DNA from: Delphinapterus leucas
Taxonomy: Eukaryota > Chordata > Mammalia > Artiodactyla > Monodontidae
Direction of reading: 5' to 3'
Length of the DNA: 64,000 bases
Assembly (NCBI RefSeq): GCF_002288925.2
Contig: NW_022098069.1
Location: 70,846,099-70,910,098, forward strand
Part shown: piece by piece, positions 35,691 through 46,184 of the stretch
Position numbering within the stretch: the stretch's first letter is position 1
How the letters are laid out: each line of letters begins with the position of its first letter
Notes under the pieces: generated by a model
Seen by the model: only the letters and a program-made list of their open reading frames with translations
The model's database searches: none
Told to the model about the DNA's origin: nothing
Translations under genes and position numbers: made by a program

Positions 35691-36728
35691 CAGATGAATG
35701 CCTTCATAGTGGGTATAATTAGCTGCAATACATTTTGGCTAGTTTAATCAGAAGCAGAATTTGTTAAGAATGGGCTAGAATGCAGGACTTAGAAGCTGTG
35801 CAAAACAGAAGAGCAACCAGAGCCACCCTACGAAGTGGCACAGGAAGGTATACAACTTTCCAGTGTACAAACACTCCAGCACAGATAACACACAGATAAC
35901 ATCACGGGTAACATCTGTGATAACGCAGAACTACACAGATGACATCACAGTGAGAAGCAACACTGGATATCAGTTTCTATCAGTAGAACCTCACTCACAG
36001 GCTCCACTGAAACTGGATGCAGTTCAGGCTACCTTTGCCAGCATAGTTTCTATGTGGTGCCAGTTTTTCTCATCAATTTTTACATCACTAATTTCCAATT
36101 TGGAAATTAGAAATTTCTAAACCAGGCTAGGAAACAACCCTATCTATACAATAGTGTCTGGGAAAGCAAGTGTCTAGGTTCTAGGCAAGTGGCCATAGGA
36201 ACATGTCCAAGGGTCTCAGCAGCCAAAGAGAAACAAAATGAAACAAAAAGGCAAGTGTCAGCTGCATAGGTAATTCCAGCTGGCTAGGATGGCAAAGAAG
36301 TGAGGGGAGGGGCTCAAAGGACTATACATGAGGTTAAAGAGAAGTTAGAGAGGGAGAGAGGTTGTGAGAGAACAAGGAAAGAAGCGTGCTGTCAACAGAG
36401 TGAATTATTCGAGTTTAAGGTATATAATGTAGATCCAGTCCAGGTAATGACCAGATCTCAGGTTTGGCCCTGGAGGTTGTTTGCCAAAATTAACGGAGGT
36501 AAAGTCATCACATTAACTAGCGTTGCACACTTTAATATTAGCTTGTTAGATGAATTTTCCCTGTGGACTTCGAAATCTCTCAACTTTGTGATAAGATGTC
36601 AGAATGCAAAAGGGAAGACATGGCTGGGTCTCAAAGGCTTCACTGAATGAGGGGTACTGATTTCAGGTGGATGAGTGACAACAGGGAAAAGTAGGGACTG
36701 CTAAAGTCCCAAGGCACTAGCCTCAGAC
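35691..36728. other. Unassigned DNA with degenerate short repeat and hairpin
   Basis: At about 35876-35950 the motif acagataacatcac recurs about four times with variation. A perfect hairpin lies at 36088-36110. The 116-codon frame at 36300-36650 and the 85-codon frame at 35863-36120 show no recognisable domain and I do not call them genes. Confidence 0.45.
36088..36110. repeat. Perfect hairpin, 11 bp arms
   Basis: ctaatttccaa and ttggaaattag are exact reverse complements with a single-base spacer. Confidence 0.9.
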
Positions 36729-36745
36729 AAGAATGAGTGCTTCCA

Positions 36746-37140
36746 GAAGTGGTATATATATACAATGGAATGTTACTCAGCCATAAAAAGGAATGAAATT
36801 GGGTCATTTGTAGAGATGTGGATGGATCTAGAGACTGTCATACAGAGTGAAGTAAGTCAAAGAGAAAAACAAATATCGTATATTAATGCATATATGTGGA
36901 ACCTAGAAAAATGGTACAGATGAACCGGTTTGCAGGGCAGAAATAGAGACACAGATGTAGAGAACAAACATATGGACACCAAGATGGGAAAGTGGCGGGG
37001 GGGTGGGGTGGTGGTGGGATGAATTGGGAGATTGGGATGGATATATATACACTAATATGTATAAAATGGATAACTAATAAGAACCTGCTGTATAAAAAAA
37101 TAAATAAAATAAAATTCAAAAGTTCAAAAAAAAAAAGAAA
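36746..37140 (+). mobile_element. 5'-truncated L1 with target-site duplication
   Basis: The last ~395 bp of an L1 in sense: 'acaatggaatgttactcagc', 'cataaaaaggaatgaaattg', 'gatggatctagagactgtca', 'aatgcatatatgtggaacct', then the 3'UTR with a short G-tract and an A-rich tail. It lies between aagaatgagtgcttcca (36729-36745) and aagaatgaatgcttcca (37141-37157), a 17 bp duplication with one mismatch. Overlapping open frames, such as that at 36992-37411, run from the L1 into flanking DNA by chance. Confidence 0.95.
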
Positions 37141-37374
37141 AAGAATGAATGCTTCCACGGCAATGGAAGCACCTTTGTTTGGAGAGGAAGGATTGCAGCT
37201 ATGGGAGTTGTGTGCATGGTTGTCTGCCCTTACTTATCCCATCATTCTGCCCCCAAATGATCTCAGCATTTCAGGCTGTATACGAGCTGTTCTCAAGGAA
37301 AAGTTGAAAACCACTATATGGCTGTACTTCAGGAATTCCCACCATTCTTCAGTTCTTCTTCCTTTATCTTTTCA

Positions 37375-37740
37375 TTCATTAATTGATTCATGTATTCACT
37401 CTAGCCAATAGATAGATGGAGAGATAGAGGATATTTATGATGAGCTATAATGCTGTGTGAGACACTGGGTACACCACCATGATCAGATACATTGACGTAC
37501 TTTATATAAAGAAAACTTACAGAACTAAGAGAGGAGGTAAAAGAGAGATGTAATTTAGACTGAAAGGTCAGAGACAACTCCCCTGAGAATTAACAGTTCA
37601 GCTGAAACCGGAAGAAGAGCAAATGTAAGAGACTTTCAGGTGCAGAAACCATCATGTGCAAAGGCCGGTAAGTGGGGAAAAAAACGACTTGTTTGAGAAA
37701 TTAAAAGAAGTCCAGTGTCTGAAGTATTTACGTTTCTGTT
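37375..37740 (-). mobile_element. L2 LINE fragment
   Basis: Antisense L2: 'cattcattaattgattcatg', 'tgtgtgagacactgggtaca', then 'ggtcagagacaactcccctg', 'tcagctgaaaccggaagaag', 'aaccatcatgtgcaaaggcc'. Good order against the L2 3' end. Confidence 0.65.
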
Positions 37741-39604
37741 TTCCCTAAGTCATTGATTATGTTTAAGTATCTTATGACCTCAGACCACATATTATATATA
37801 ATGGGAGGATTTAGAATCATAGTCTGCCCTGAAGAAACCCTGTAATTTCCTAAATCAGAAAAGAAAGGGTATATTCTATATAACTTTCGTATGTAATATA
37901 AATATATTACTCATGTATAATTATATAATATATAATATATAGTAATATGTATTATAAATGTTAAATCGATTACCGTATATATGTGTGTGCATATTTTGTG
38001 TCTATATCTGTATCAATGATCTGGTTTGATGGGTCAGGGTATTCCACTCAACTTACAAGACAGTATACTCCCTTTATAAGTCATGTAGGCAGTCTATAAG
38101 CTGATATGAAGAAAGGTGATCTCTCTCTATATAAATTGATGATTAGGTCCCTCAAAGCCAGCATTTATGTACCATCATTTTGTTGTGTGTTGAAAGACAG
38201 GCAGATATGAAAATATGATATGAAAGCACTCAGATGAGACAGGCAAAAAAATCAATAAGAGAGAACACAAGTGCAAGGGAACAACAATTCAATCTAGGTG
38301 AGAGGGCGCTGAAAATGTAAGGGAGGCACGGTCTGCATAGTTGAAAGCTCATGAGGAAATCTCATAAGACATCAAAGCTCAGCATTAATGTACTCTGAGC
38401 AGTGGGGTTCTGAAGAGTTTCACATCAGAAGTAGATTTTAAGGACAATGAATCTTAATTCTTCAGAAGAAATGTCATCTACAACTTTTATTTGTTATTTT
38501 AAAATATGTTTAGCATCGTTTTCTCCCAAGCCCATTTTCTGAGACTAATCTTACTGCCACACTTTCAGAAATAGCAGTACTTTTTGAAAGGCAGCAAGGG
38601 ATTCGTGTCCTTTTTCCTTATCTCAAATGAAATAATCCTTTGGGCTTTAACATTTCAAAGCATTAATATTTTATATCGCATTATAAAGTAAATAAACAGA
38701 TTTGTTTGGTGCATTGATCTTGATGGAGGGAAGAATTGATAGATAAGACAAGACACCTGGTGGAGGTAAAGAGAGTTGCTACTCATTAAAGAAATGTCCC
38801 TTGATACCCACGTCCAGGACTGCAAGGATATATTTTACAATTTCTGAAGTGTCTGATCAGTGAAATGATAAAATATTTGTATGATAGCTACTAAATGGAT
38901 GGTTATTATGTTCTTTACCTGCTTATGGAATACATATTTATAGATTGCCTCTGTAATTCTCTTTGTAGAAGCTGAAAGTTGAACACCATGAAAATCATGA
39001 CTCATTATTTTGGGTCACATACTGCCAGCTCATATTTTTAATATAAACACAGCGTATCAGCCAAAGCCATCAGCCATTGATTATTTGATTAAGTTGTATT
39101 GTTACAAAGACCATAATTACACTGTCTTCTAAAGAGACCATAATTTCATTTGTTTTGGTTCGAATGTTTTGTTTGTAAAACAGAAACCTAGCGACAAGCA
39201 AAACAGGAACTTATACAAAAAAGAAAGATAGGGCCTGAAAACAGGAATGCATCTGGATTGTAAGAAATATCTGAAAGCAGAGAATTAAATGTCTTCCAGG
39301 TCCTTCTATATCTTTCATTTCTGCTTCTGCCTGGGTATCCATTTACATGTCATGACAACCAGCAATCTTTTTGGTTCTCAGTCCCAGGTATTAGGGAAGG
39401 AAACCCTTGATGCTCTTATATCAGAAGTCATCCTGGACCCATAACATAGCCATTACATGTAATGGCCATTACATGGCCAGGGGAGCCATGTAATAAATGC
39501 TGGAGGTAGCTCCACTCACATAAACAGAAAATCCCACAGAAGTGTTAAGGGGAAATCACCCAATAAGTTTCCACTATACCATTTGGTGGAAGCATAAAGT
39601 GAAC
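37741..39604. other. No gene; AT-rich patch and palindrome
   Basis: An AT-rich tract lies at 37865-37985. The stretch otherwise holds nothing I can name except the palindrome at 39449-39466. Confidence 0.5.
39449..39466. repeat. Perfect 18 bp palindrome
   Basis: gccattacatgtaatggc equals its own reverse complement. ggccattacatggcc overlaps it immediately to the right, and a third catgtaat follows at about 39488. Confidence 0.9.
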
Positions 39605-39775
39605 TAACATTTGTCAGCATTTAATATTCACCAAGCACTACATGAATAGTCTCTTTTAATACTCAGTACAACTCACTAAGTATATGCAGTTATCACTGTA
39701 TAGATGAAGAAGCCAAGCTAAAGGAAATGTGAAAAGAAGTCCAAGCTCACACATGTACACATTTAGTTGAAGTAA
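39605..39775 (-). mobile_element. MIR SINE
   Basis: Antisense MIR: 'catttaatattcaccaagca', 'ctcttttaatactcagtaca', 'tagatgaagaagccaagcta'. Diverged. Confidence 0.65.
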
Positions 39776-39789
39776 ATTTAAATACAATT

Positions 39790-40320
39790 ATTGTGTTGCC
39801 ATTTTGCTAAGCAGTGTTCTAAGGTTTGAGGATTCAAAGTTCTCAGATATGATCAATTCATGACCTTGGAGAACTCATGGCCAATTGGAAAAGAGAAGAG
39901 AAAAAAAGATAATTATAACAAAAGTGGTTAAGCTTTCTATTTTAAAGAACGAATGATGTTTCAGAGGTTTATGTGTGGGGCATCAGACCCACTGTGACCC
40001 AGGCCAGCAGAAAAAAAATATTTGGGGAAAGGAATATTCAAATTTAAAAGAGGAATTGATATTAACTGGATGAAGAAGAAAGATTAGTGAATCCAGGCAG
40101 AAAGAGCAGGCATGTAAAAATGTGGTCATTTTAAAACAACACAGTATGTTGTTGGTGAAACATAGGCAATTTGGCAGAGATGGAATATAGGAAAAAACAG
40201 GCAGAGAACGTCAAGCAGTGAGAATCAAGAGAGAAGTGGAGGTTAGATTTTGATTAGCATTGAATGTGTTTAGGACTTAGTTGTTATGAGGAAGCAATGA
40301 GAAGTTGTGGAAAGATTTTT
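39790..40320 (-). mobile_element. L2 LINE, first part (split by SINE)
   Basis: Antisense L2: 'aagcagtgttctaaggtttg', 'ccttggagaactcatggcca', 'gaatccaggcagaaagagca', 'ttgaatgtgtttaggactta'. Interrupted by the SINE at 40321 and resuming at 40689. Confidence 0.6.
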
Positions 40321-40677
40321 TTAATAAATTTATTTATTTATTATTTATTTATTTATGGCTGCATTGGGTCTTTGTTGCTGTGCCTGGGCTTTCTCTAGTT
40401 GCGGCGAGCGGGGGCTACTCTTCGTTGCGGTGCGTAGAATTCTCATTGCAGTGGCTTCTCTTGTTGCAGAGCATGGGCTCTAGGCACACAGGTTTCAGTA
40501 GTTGTGGCACATGGGCTCAGTAATTGTGGCTTGTGGGCTCTAGAGTGAAGGCTCAGTAGTTGTGGTGCACGGGCTTAGTTGCTCTGCAGCATGTGGGATC
40601 TTCCCGGACCAGGGTTCAAATCCGTGTCCCCTGCATTGGCAGGCGGATTCTTAACAATTGCACCACCAGGGAAGTCT
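40321..40677 (-). mobile_element. CHR-type SINE, long form
   Basis: Antisense long-form element from an ATTT-rich tail through 'ggctgcattgggtctttgtt' to 'caccaccagggaagtc'. Flanked by a perfect 11 bp target-site duplication gaaagattttt (40310-40320 and 40678-40688). It lies inside an L2, so it inserted later. Confidence 0.95.
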
Positions 40678-40688
40678 GAAAGATTTTT

Positions 40689-40880
40689 AAAAGGGTATTG
40701 CTCTTACATGAATTAACATTTAAGAACAAATGTTTCTGGCAAATATTAATAATTAACGGCTGGAAGAAGGAAAGGCTATAGGCTAGAAACTAAATAAGAT
40801 TCAGTGGTGGAAAACTATGCAAAAGATAATGAAGTTCTCTGAAAGAAGTTGAGACAGTTGGTGAAGCTAAAATTCTAGTC
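40689..40880 (-). mobile_element. L2 LINE, second part
   Basis: 'gctggaagaaggaaaggcta', 'gattcagtggtggaaaacta' and 'aagaagttgagacagttggt' continue the antisense L2 from before the SINE. Confidence 0.45.
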
Positions 40881-40889
40881 ACGGTGTGG

Positions 40890-41096
40890 TTTTTTTTTTT
40901 TTTTTTCCGGTAGGCGGGCCTCTCACTGTTGTGGCCTCTCCCGTTGCGGAGCACAGGCTCCGGACACGCAGGCTCAGCGGCCATGGCTCACGGGCCCAGC
41001 CGCTCCGCGGCATGTGGGATCTTCCCAGACTGGGGCACGAACCCGTGTCCCCTGCATCGGCAGGCGGACTCTCAACCACTGCGTCACCAGGGAAGG
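40890..41096 (-). mobile_element. CHR-type SINE, short form
   Basis: Antisense short form from a T-run to 'caccagggaagg', high GC. Likely imperfect target-site duplication: ggtgtgg followed by a T-run at 40883 and the same with one extra g at 41104. Overlapping frames of 64-115 codons here are SINE-derived. Confidence 0.9.
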
Positions 41097-41110
41097 AACC
41101 CAAGGTGTGG

Positions 41111-41599
41111 GTTTTTAATGACCCCACACCCCCCCTCCATTGCTGAAACAAATGCAATGGAGATGGAATTCAATTTGGAAAATTTGGAAATTTCACCCCC
41201 CAACCACCAAAGCAAAAAATATATATATATTACAATGCCTGTCATTTATTTTAAAATAATTCAGCATAGACAGTAATTGAAATGTGAATATTCATTAGCT
41301 AAGCAACATGCGGCAACAGTCATCTGACCTAGTGAGGAATTCCCTCTCAAGAGGTAGTGCTACACATCGTAAGTAATTATACTCTGTGATAACTTCACTA
41401 GACAACTTTTTCCATCCTAAACACTGGGGTCAAAATATGGTTTGAACGAAATCAGTAGCTTTCCATTAGAATTCTTTAAATTTCTTACCCAGTTCAACAG
41501 TATGATCTGAAAGTTATCAAATGTTTTCCATATAATTTAACATACCAAATAATCCTAGTTACTTCAGTATTTCTTCTGAGATGCCTAGCGGCCCTTTGG
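41111..41599. other. No gene or recognised repeat
   Basis: Nothing supported; a short TA run lies at 41219-41230. Confidence 0.45.
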
Positions 41600-43469
41600 A
41601 GTACTCAGGTTAGCTAGAGAAAGAAACTTACAATCTGTTATCAAAAGCAGTTCAATATTCCAGGAATTTTTTTTTCTCTTAACAGGGAGAAAGAAAACCA
41701 AATTCCAGTCTTGTACCAGCTTACTATTAATAACAAAATTCATTTACCTAATTAAATCCAATCTAATCTTAATCACTCCTAACAACATACAAAATTCTTT
41801 TTTCAAAGTTCCCTTTTCTCACAAACCTTTTATTACTTTTTGTATCAGTATGATTTGTCCCATATTTTTCCCCATCCAGAAAAAAACAGCTCTAGGACAA
41901 AATTATTATCATTATTTTCTTCAACAAAAATACCTCCATTGTTTATACCTCTGTCACCAATAACACATATCCTACTTGATTTACACACTGAAATGCTTCC
42001 CTTATCATTTTTAGTAGCTTTAATTACATATTACAGTTTTTAAGCCTTAAAAGCCTTAACAAAACCAAGAAACAAGTAGTTGAACTGTTATACCAGCATT
42101 TACTGATTGGCAAACTTAAGAATATATTCCATAACCTCCAAAAACATATATTTTTCTCATAGCATAATTTTTCTTCAATGTGGTATAAGATGCGTTAATA
42201 AACCCAAACATCTTTAGTGTTTTTTCTCTCAAAAGAAGGCAAGAGTATGTAAACTTAGATTTGTTCAGCAATGGTCCAGTATTTTATCTTAAAAATGATT
42301 TAGACATTCAATTAATTTTATTCATTTAACTTAATTTAGCAAAACTCTAAAGTTTCAAGTTACCAAAAATCTGGAATAAGTATTTTTAGAAAGACATCCC
42401 CAAAGCATAATTATTTTCAAAGAGTTTATCCAAAAGTTTTTGATCCATTTATGACTATATCACATATAGACATATGATATTCAGACAGAGATCTCAAACC
42501 AGATATTTCAATACAGAACTTATCAGCTTATAAATAACAGTTGGAAAAAGTTCAATTTATTCACTTGATTTTAAAAGGCTTCTCCCACTCTCCTTTTTTT
42601 TTTTACCTTGGCTTGAAGTTCTACTAATTAACCCAAGACTGACGTCTCAGGCAGTGGTCTGTGTTTGTATTTCAAGGACAGGATAAGAGTCAACTTCAAG
42701 CTTTCTCCTAGGCATATTTTTGTTCTCTCAGGGTCAGAATTCCAAAAACAGTATTTATCAAGCTAGCTTTCTCTAACTGCATATGCAAAAAGAAGCAGTT
42801 TTGGAATTTCAAAAGAATTTCATCTTAACCAATTTTCTCTGGAGTCTGAAGAATACTGTTGGCAATCCAGTGTTAAAAAAAATCATCTTTCTGTTTTTTT
42901 AGTCATAGTTTCATAGCTTAAATTTTCTAATGAATTGAACCTGAATTTCCCATTTTACAAAAGGCAACAAGAATACCAGTCATACAAATGGAATACACAC
43001 TCATGCACCAGAAGACAGAACTGTCACATATCCTCTGATAGGATGACCAATGACCAATACAGAGTCCCAAATACTTCCCCAGAACAAATGGTCCCCAAAG
43101 TCAGACATGTCAGAACTAATTGGAAAAATGTCCAAATAGCACTTCGTGCTCAAAAAAGAAGTTTGTCCAGGTGCACAACTGGTGGACCTACTCGGTTTTG
43201 GAGCTCATCAGCTCATCCAGATGCATGTTTCCGTTCCACCAAGGAAAAGCGTTAAGTTGGCAGACAGTAGCAAGAAGGGGAGTAACAGGGAGGAACCCCG
43301 AAACAAATGGTTTTGGCAGCTGCTAGGAACATCCCCCCAAATTTCCCTCTCAGGGTCAGCTAGCCACCAGCAGCGGGCCCCTCGCAGCCTTTAGGGCTAG
43401 TTGTCATGGCTGCGGCTCTACACGGGAAACCCCGGGGAGCCAGATGTCATGAGAGCGCAGCAGCCCCAC
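41600..43469 (-). mobile_element. Probable class I ERV leader/internal region (noncoding)
   Basis: This lies directly downstream of the LTR at 43470-44074 when read on the - strand. The part nearest the LTR (43100-43469) is GC-rich and begins with TGGGGCTGCTGCGCTC, which may be a degenerate primer-binding site. Further out it is AT-rich. Frames of up to 118 codons, all on the + strand, are antisense to the element and carry no retroviral domain. I see no gag, pol or env motif. The left end is a guess and no second LTR was found. Confidence 0.35.
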
Positions 43470-44074
43470 GTTGGGTGGCAAAAAACTGTTACGGAAGGTG
43501 GAGCCCGGCTGCTTGCCACTCTGAAGCCAATAAAGAGGCAAGGTTGGTGGAAAGGAAAGTTTGTTTTATTTTGGAGGTTGGCAACCATGGGATTCCTGTC
43601 CACCTGCTGACTCTCCCCACTGACAATCAGTGGGCAAGAGCTTTTATAGATGGAGGGAGGGGGCTACCTGCAGGAACAACACGGTCAGCTCTGACAGTCA
43701 TCTTGAAATGGGTCATGCAGTTGTCTGATCAGTGTCACCTCGATTGTTTTAAGTACAGTTAGCTTTTAGTTCCAGGGTCAGTTTGTTCCCATTTCTTTAG
43801 GCCAGTTCTTGGAATTGTGGCAGCTTATGTCATGGCTACAGTCTGGTCATCATGTAGTTAACTCTTCCACCTGGTGGGGCTTTCAGTATCTATAAGACAG
43901 CTCACAGGATGTGGCTCAGAATATTATCTACAGCCCTTAAAGAGGAACTAAAGGTCCTTGACTATGTTTAATGACTAAACTTATTATTTAGTCTTATTGG
44001 ACTGTTTTCCTTTTTTTTTTTTTTTTCACTTCTCTCATTAAACTTTTTCTTTGGCTAAAGTTTTTCCACAGACA
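43470..44074 (-). mobile_element. ERV LTR (class I type)
   Basis: Read on the - strand, the block starts TGTCTGTGGAAAAACTTTAG and ends near TTGCCACCCAACG. It has the expected layout: long U3, a TATA box CTATAAAAGC at about 43641-43651, an R region, an AATAAA poly(A) signal (complement of 43565-43570) and U5 with 'gcagccgggctccacc'. Length is about 605 bp. Only one LTR is present, with leader-like sequence attached, so this is a truncated provirus rather than a solo LTR. Class I is inferred from the LTR layout and leader. Confidence 0.7.
43641..43651 (-). promoter_or_regulatory. LTR TATA box
   Basis: The complement reads CTATAAAAGC within the LTR, about 75 bp upstream of the AATAAA signal. 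It is placed as a U3 core promoter. Whether it is active is unknown. Confidence 0.6.
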
Positions 44075-44762
44075 AAAGGTAGGCTGAGGACATGGTGGGC
44101 AAGGACCATAAGGTTCTGCTTCATTTCAAGAGGACATTTCTTTATTATCTATTTCTTCTCATGGGTGTTTCTCATAAAAGATAAAATCTAGCGATAATCT
44201 TGATAATGTATGTAGAATTAATATTAGGTGCACCAAAGCCAGTTTTAGAAGAGAACAACATAAACATTTAAAATTCTTTTGTAAAGATCGCTTAAATCGT
44301 ATCCAAAAAAATTAAACAAAAATCAAATGCATCTATTGCTTAGCTATGTGAACAGAACTGTAGAATGGTTTTATTTGATCCTGCCCTCATTTTTGCAGAG
44401 TCAGGCCACCTTGTCAGATCTTTTTTACCAACCTGAGATTGTTTTCCTTCGAGACTTTTATCTTGCATTCAAGCACTAAATAGTTTGTTAGAATTTTTAT
44501 AACTCCTTCAAAAGGACTCTGAGAACATTTCACAATAATGAATACCGCGCCAGTTTTGACAACCTTGAATAGATGAGTCAAATTATTAAAGTGTATTTGC
44601 CACTTTTATAAACTTACTCAAATGCTGAAAGATCATTAGAGCACAAAACACTGGCTCAGTATAATAACTTCATTCTGTCATTGATATATTTACATGTATA
44701 TCTTATTGTTAACTTTCTTCTTAACTCATATTCAGTATATCATGTGATGTAAGATAATTCTC
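44075..44762. other. No gene or recognised repeat
   Basis: Nothing supported. Confidence 0.45.
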
Positions 44763-44968
44763 TTTTTTTTTTTTTGCGGTACTCGGGCCTCTCACTGTTG
44801 TGGCCTCTCCCGTTGCGGAGCACAGGCTCCAGACTTGCAGGCTCAGCGGCCATGGCTCACGGGCCTAGCCGCTCCGCGGCATGTGGGATCTTCCCAGGCG
44901 GGGGGCACGAACCCGTGTCCCCTGCATTGGCAGGCGGACTCTCAACCACAGCGTCACCAGGGAAGCCC
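44763..44968 (-). mobile_element. CHR-type SINE, short form
   Basis: Antisense short form from a T-run to 'caccagggaagccc'. No clear target-site duplication. Frames at 44774-44983 + and 44857-45093 - are SINE-derived. Confidence 0.9.
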
Positions 44969-45388
44969 ACAAAAAAGTTTTGACGCATAAAATATATTAC
45001 TTTAATGTTGTAATAACAATAGTTATTTAGATGATGAAAGCTGATGTTTCTGAATGGTTGCAAAATTGTCTGTCTTATTTTCATTATGTTCATTTCTCTG
45101 ACTATGAGAAATTATACTTCTATTAAGATGTCCAGCCTCCTTAACATACATGTTACTTGTGCTTAATTATAGCTTATAAAGTATAGAACTCCAGATATGG
45201 TGTTTTCCAAAAATACATTATCAAAAGGATAGAATCAGGATGCTTCTGCCAAAGTATAGAGGTCTTTCCATGTCATATTAATGAAGTAAATTAGAATTAA
45301 AAAAATTCTCTGGTCAGCAATGTATGAGTACCAAAACACGAACCATTCCAGAGGATATAAGCTCTACTTAAGGTACCTCTGCACTAAA
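44969..45388. other. No gene or recognised repeat
   Basis: AT-rich DNA. Nothing supported. Confidence 0.45.
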
Positions 45389-45480
45389 CCATTTATTTAA
45401 CAAACATTCATTGAGCGCAATGTATCCCCCAGGCTCTGCTTAAAGAACTAGTAACAAAAGAATTGATGACATGGTAAACT
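45389..45480 (-). mobile_element. L2 LINE 3' end fragment
   Basis: 'ccatttatttaacaaacatt', 'cattgagcgcaatgtatccc' and 'ccaggctctgcttaaagaac' match the antisense L2 3' end. The following 45482-45760 region has overlapping opposite-strand frames of 92-93 codons with no domain, which may be further L2 or unique DNA. Confidence 0.55.
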
Positions 45481-45955
45481 GATGCCCTTGAGAAGTCATT
45501 GGCATTGTATGCCAATGAAAAAAATTCCACTGATGCTTACAGGTGCACATGAGGGTGCTGTAATAACAGTGCCAAAGAGAAAGCAGGAAAAAGCAAGCAA
45601 CATGACAAAAATAGAGTTCAGCTCTCAAATCTACCCATTTATCATCATTGGTTTGCACACTGAAAAAAACCATCTGCAAGATATATTCATGTATTACCAC
45701 CAAAGAATATACCATTCTCAATTACTACCTTTAGCTGTTTTTCCTTTAAAATCTTTGTAATTATTTCACGCTTGAAACCTTGCTCAAAGCCTAGTTTTGT
45801 TTTATTTTGTTTTTAATACATAGGAAATAACCAAATGTCTAATACTTTTTTCATTACATTCTACTGAAAGCTATGAGACATACTTGAAAGTATATCATAT
45901 TCTTTATTCTGTCAGTGCCAAAGCAGGATGTTCTCTTTTCAAAATATGTACTCTT

Positions 45956-46169
45956 GGGCTTCCCTGGTGGCGCAGTGGTTGAGAGTCCGCCTGCCGATGC
46001 AGGGGACGCGGGTTCGTGCCCCGGTCCGGGAAGATCCCACATGCCGCGGAGCGGCTGGGCCCGTGAGCCATGACCGCTGGGCCTGCGCATCCGGAGCCTG
46101 TGCTCCGCAGTGGGAGAGGCCACAGAAGTGAGAGGCCCGCATAATGCAAAAAAAAAAAAAAAAAAAAAA
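45956..46169 (+). mobile_element. CHR-type SINE, short form, well preserved
   Basis: Intact short form from gggcttccctggtggcgcag to 'gagaggcccgcataatgc' and an uninterrupted A-run of about 25. Flanked by a perfect 15 bp target-site duplication aaaatatgtactctt (45941-45955, 46170-46184). The long pure tail and perfect duplication suggest one of the younger insertions. Confidence 0.97.
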
Positions 46170-46184
46170 AAAATATGTACTCTT

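Noticed and set aside
35863..35960. Possible CRISPR-like array
   Set aside because: Units are short, degenerate and without regular spacers, and the DNA is mammalian.
36300..36650. 116-codon frame with Glu/Arg-rich N-terminal part
   Set aside because: No recognisable domain, no promoter or splice evidence; purine-rich DNA yields such frames by chance.
40879..41276. Frames of 86-115 codons resembling each other across the window
   Set aside because: Translated SINE body; not a gene family.
43401..43762. 69-118 codon frames as a gene
   Set aside because: They lie antisense to the LTR and leader of an ERV and have no domain.
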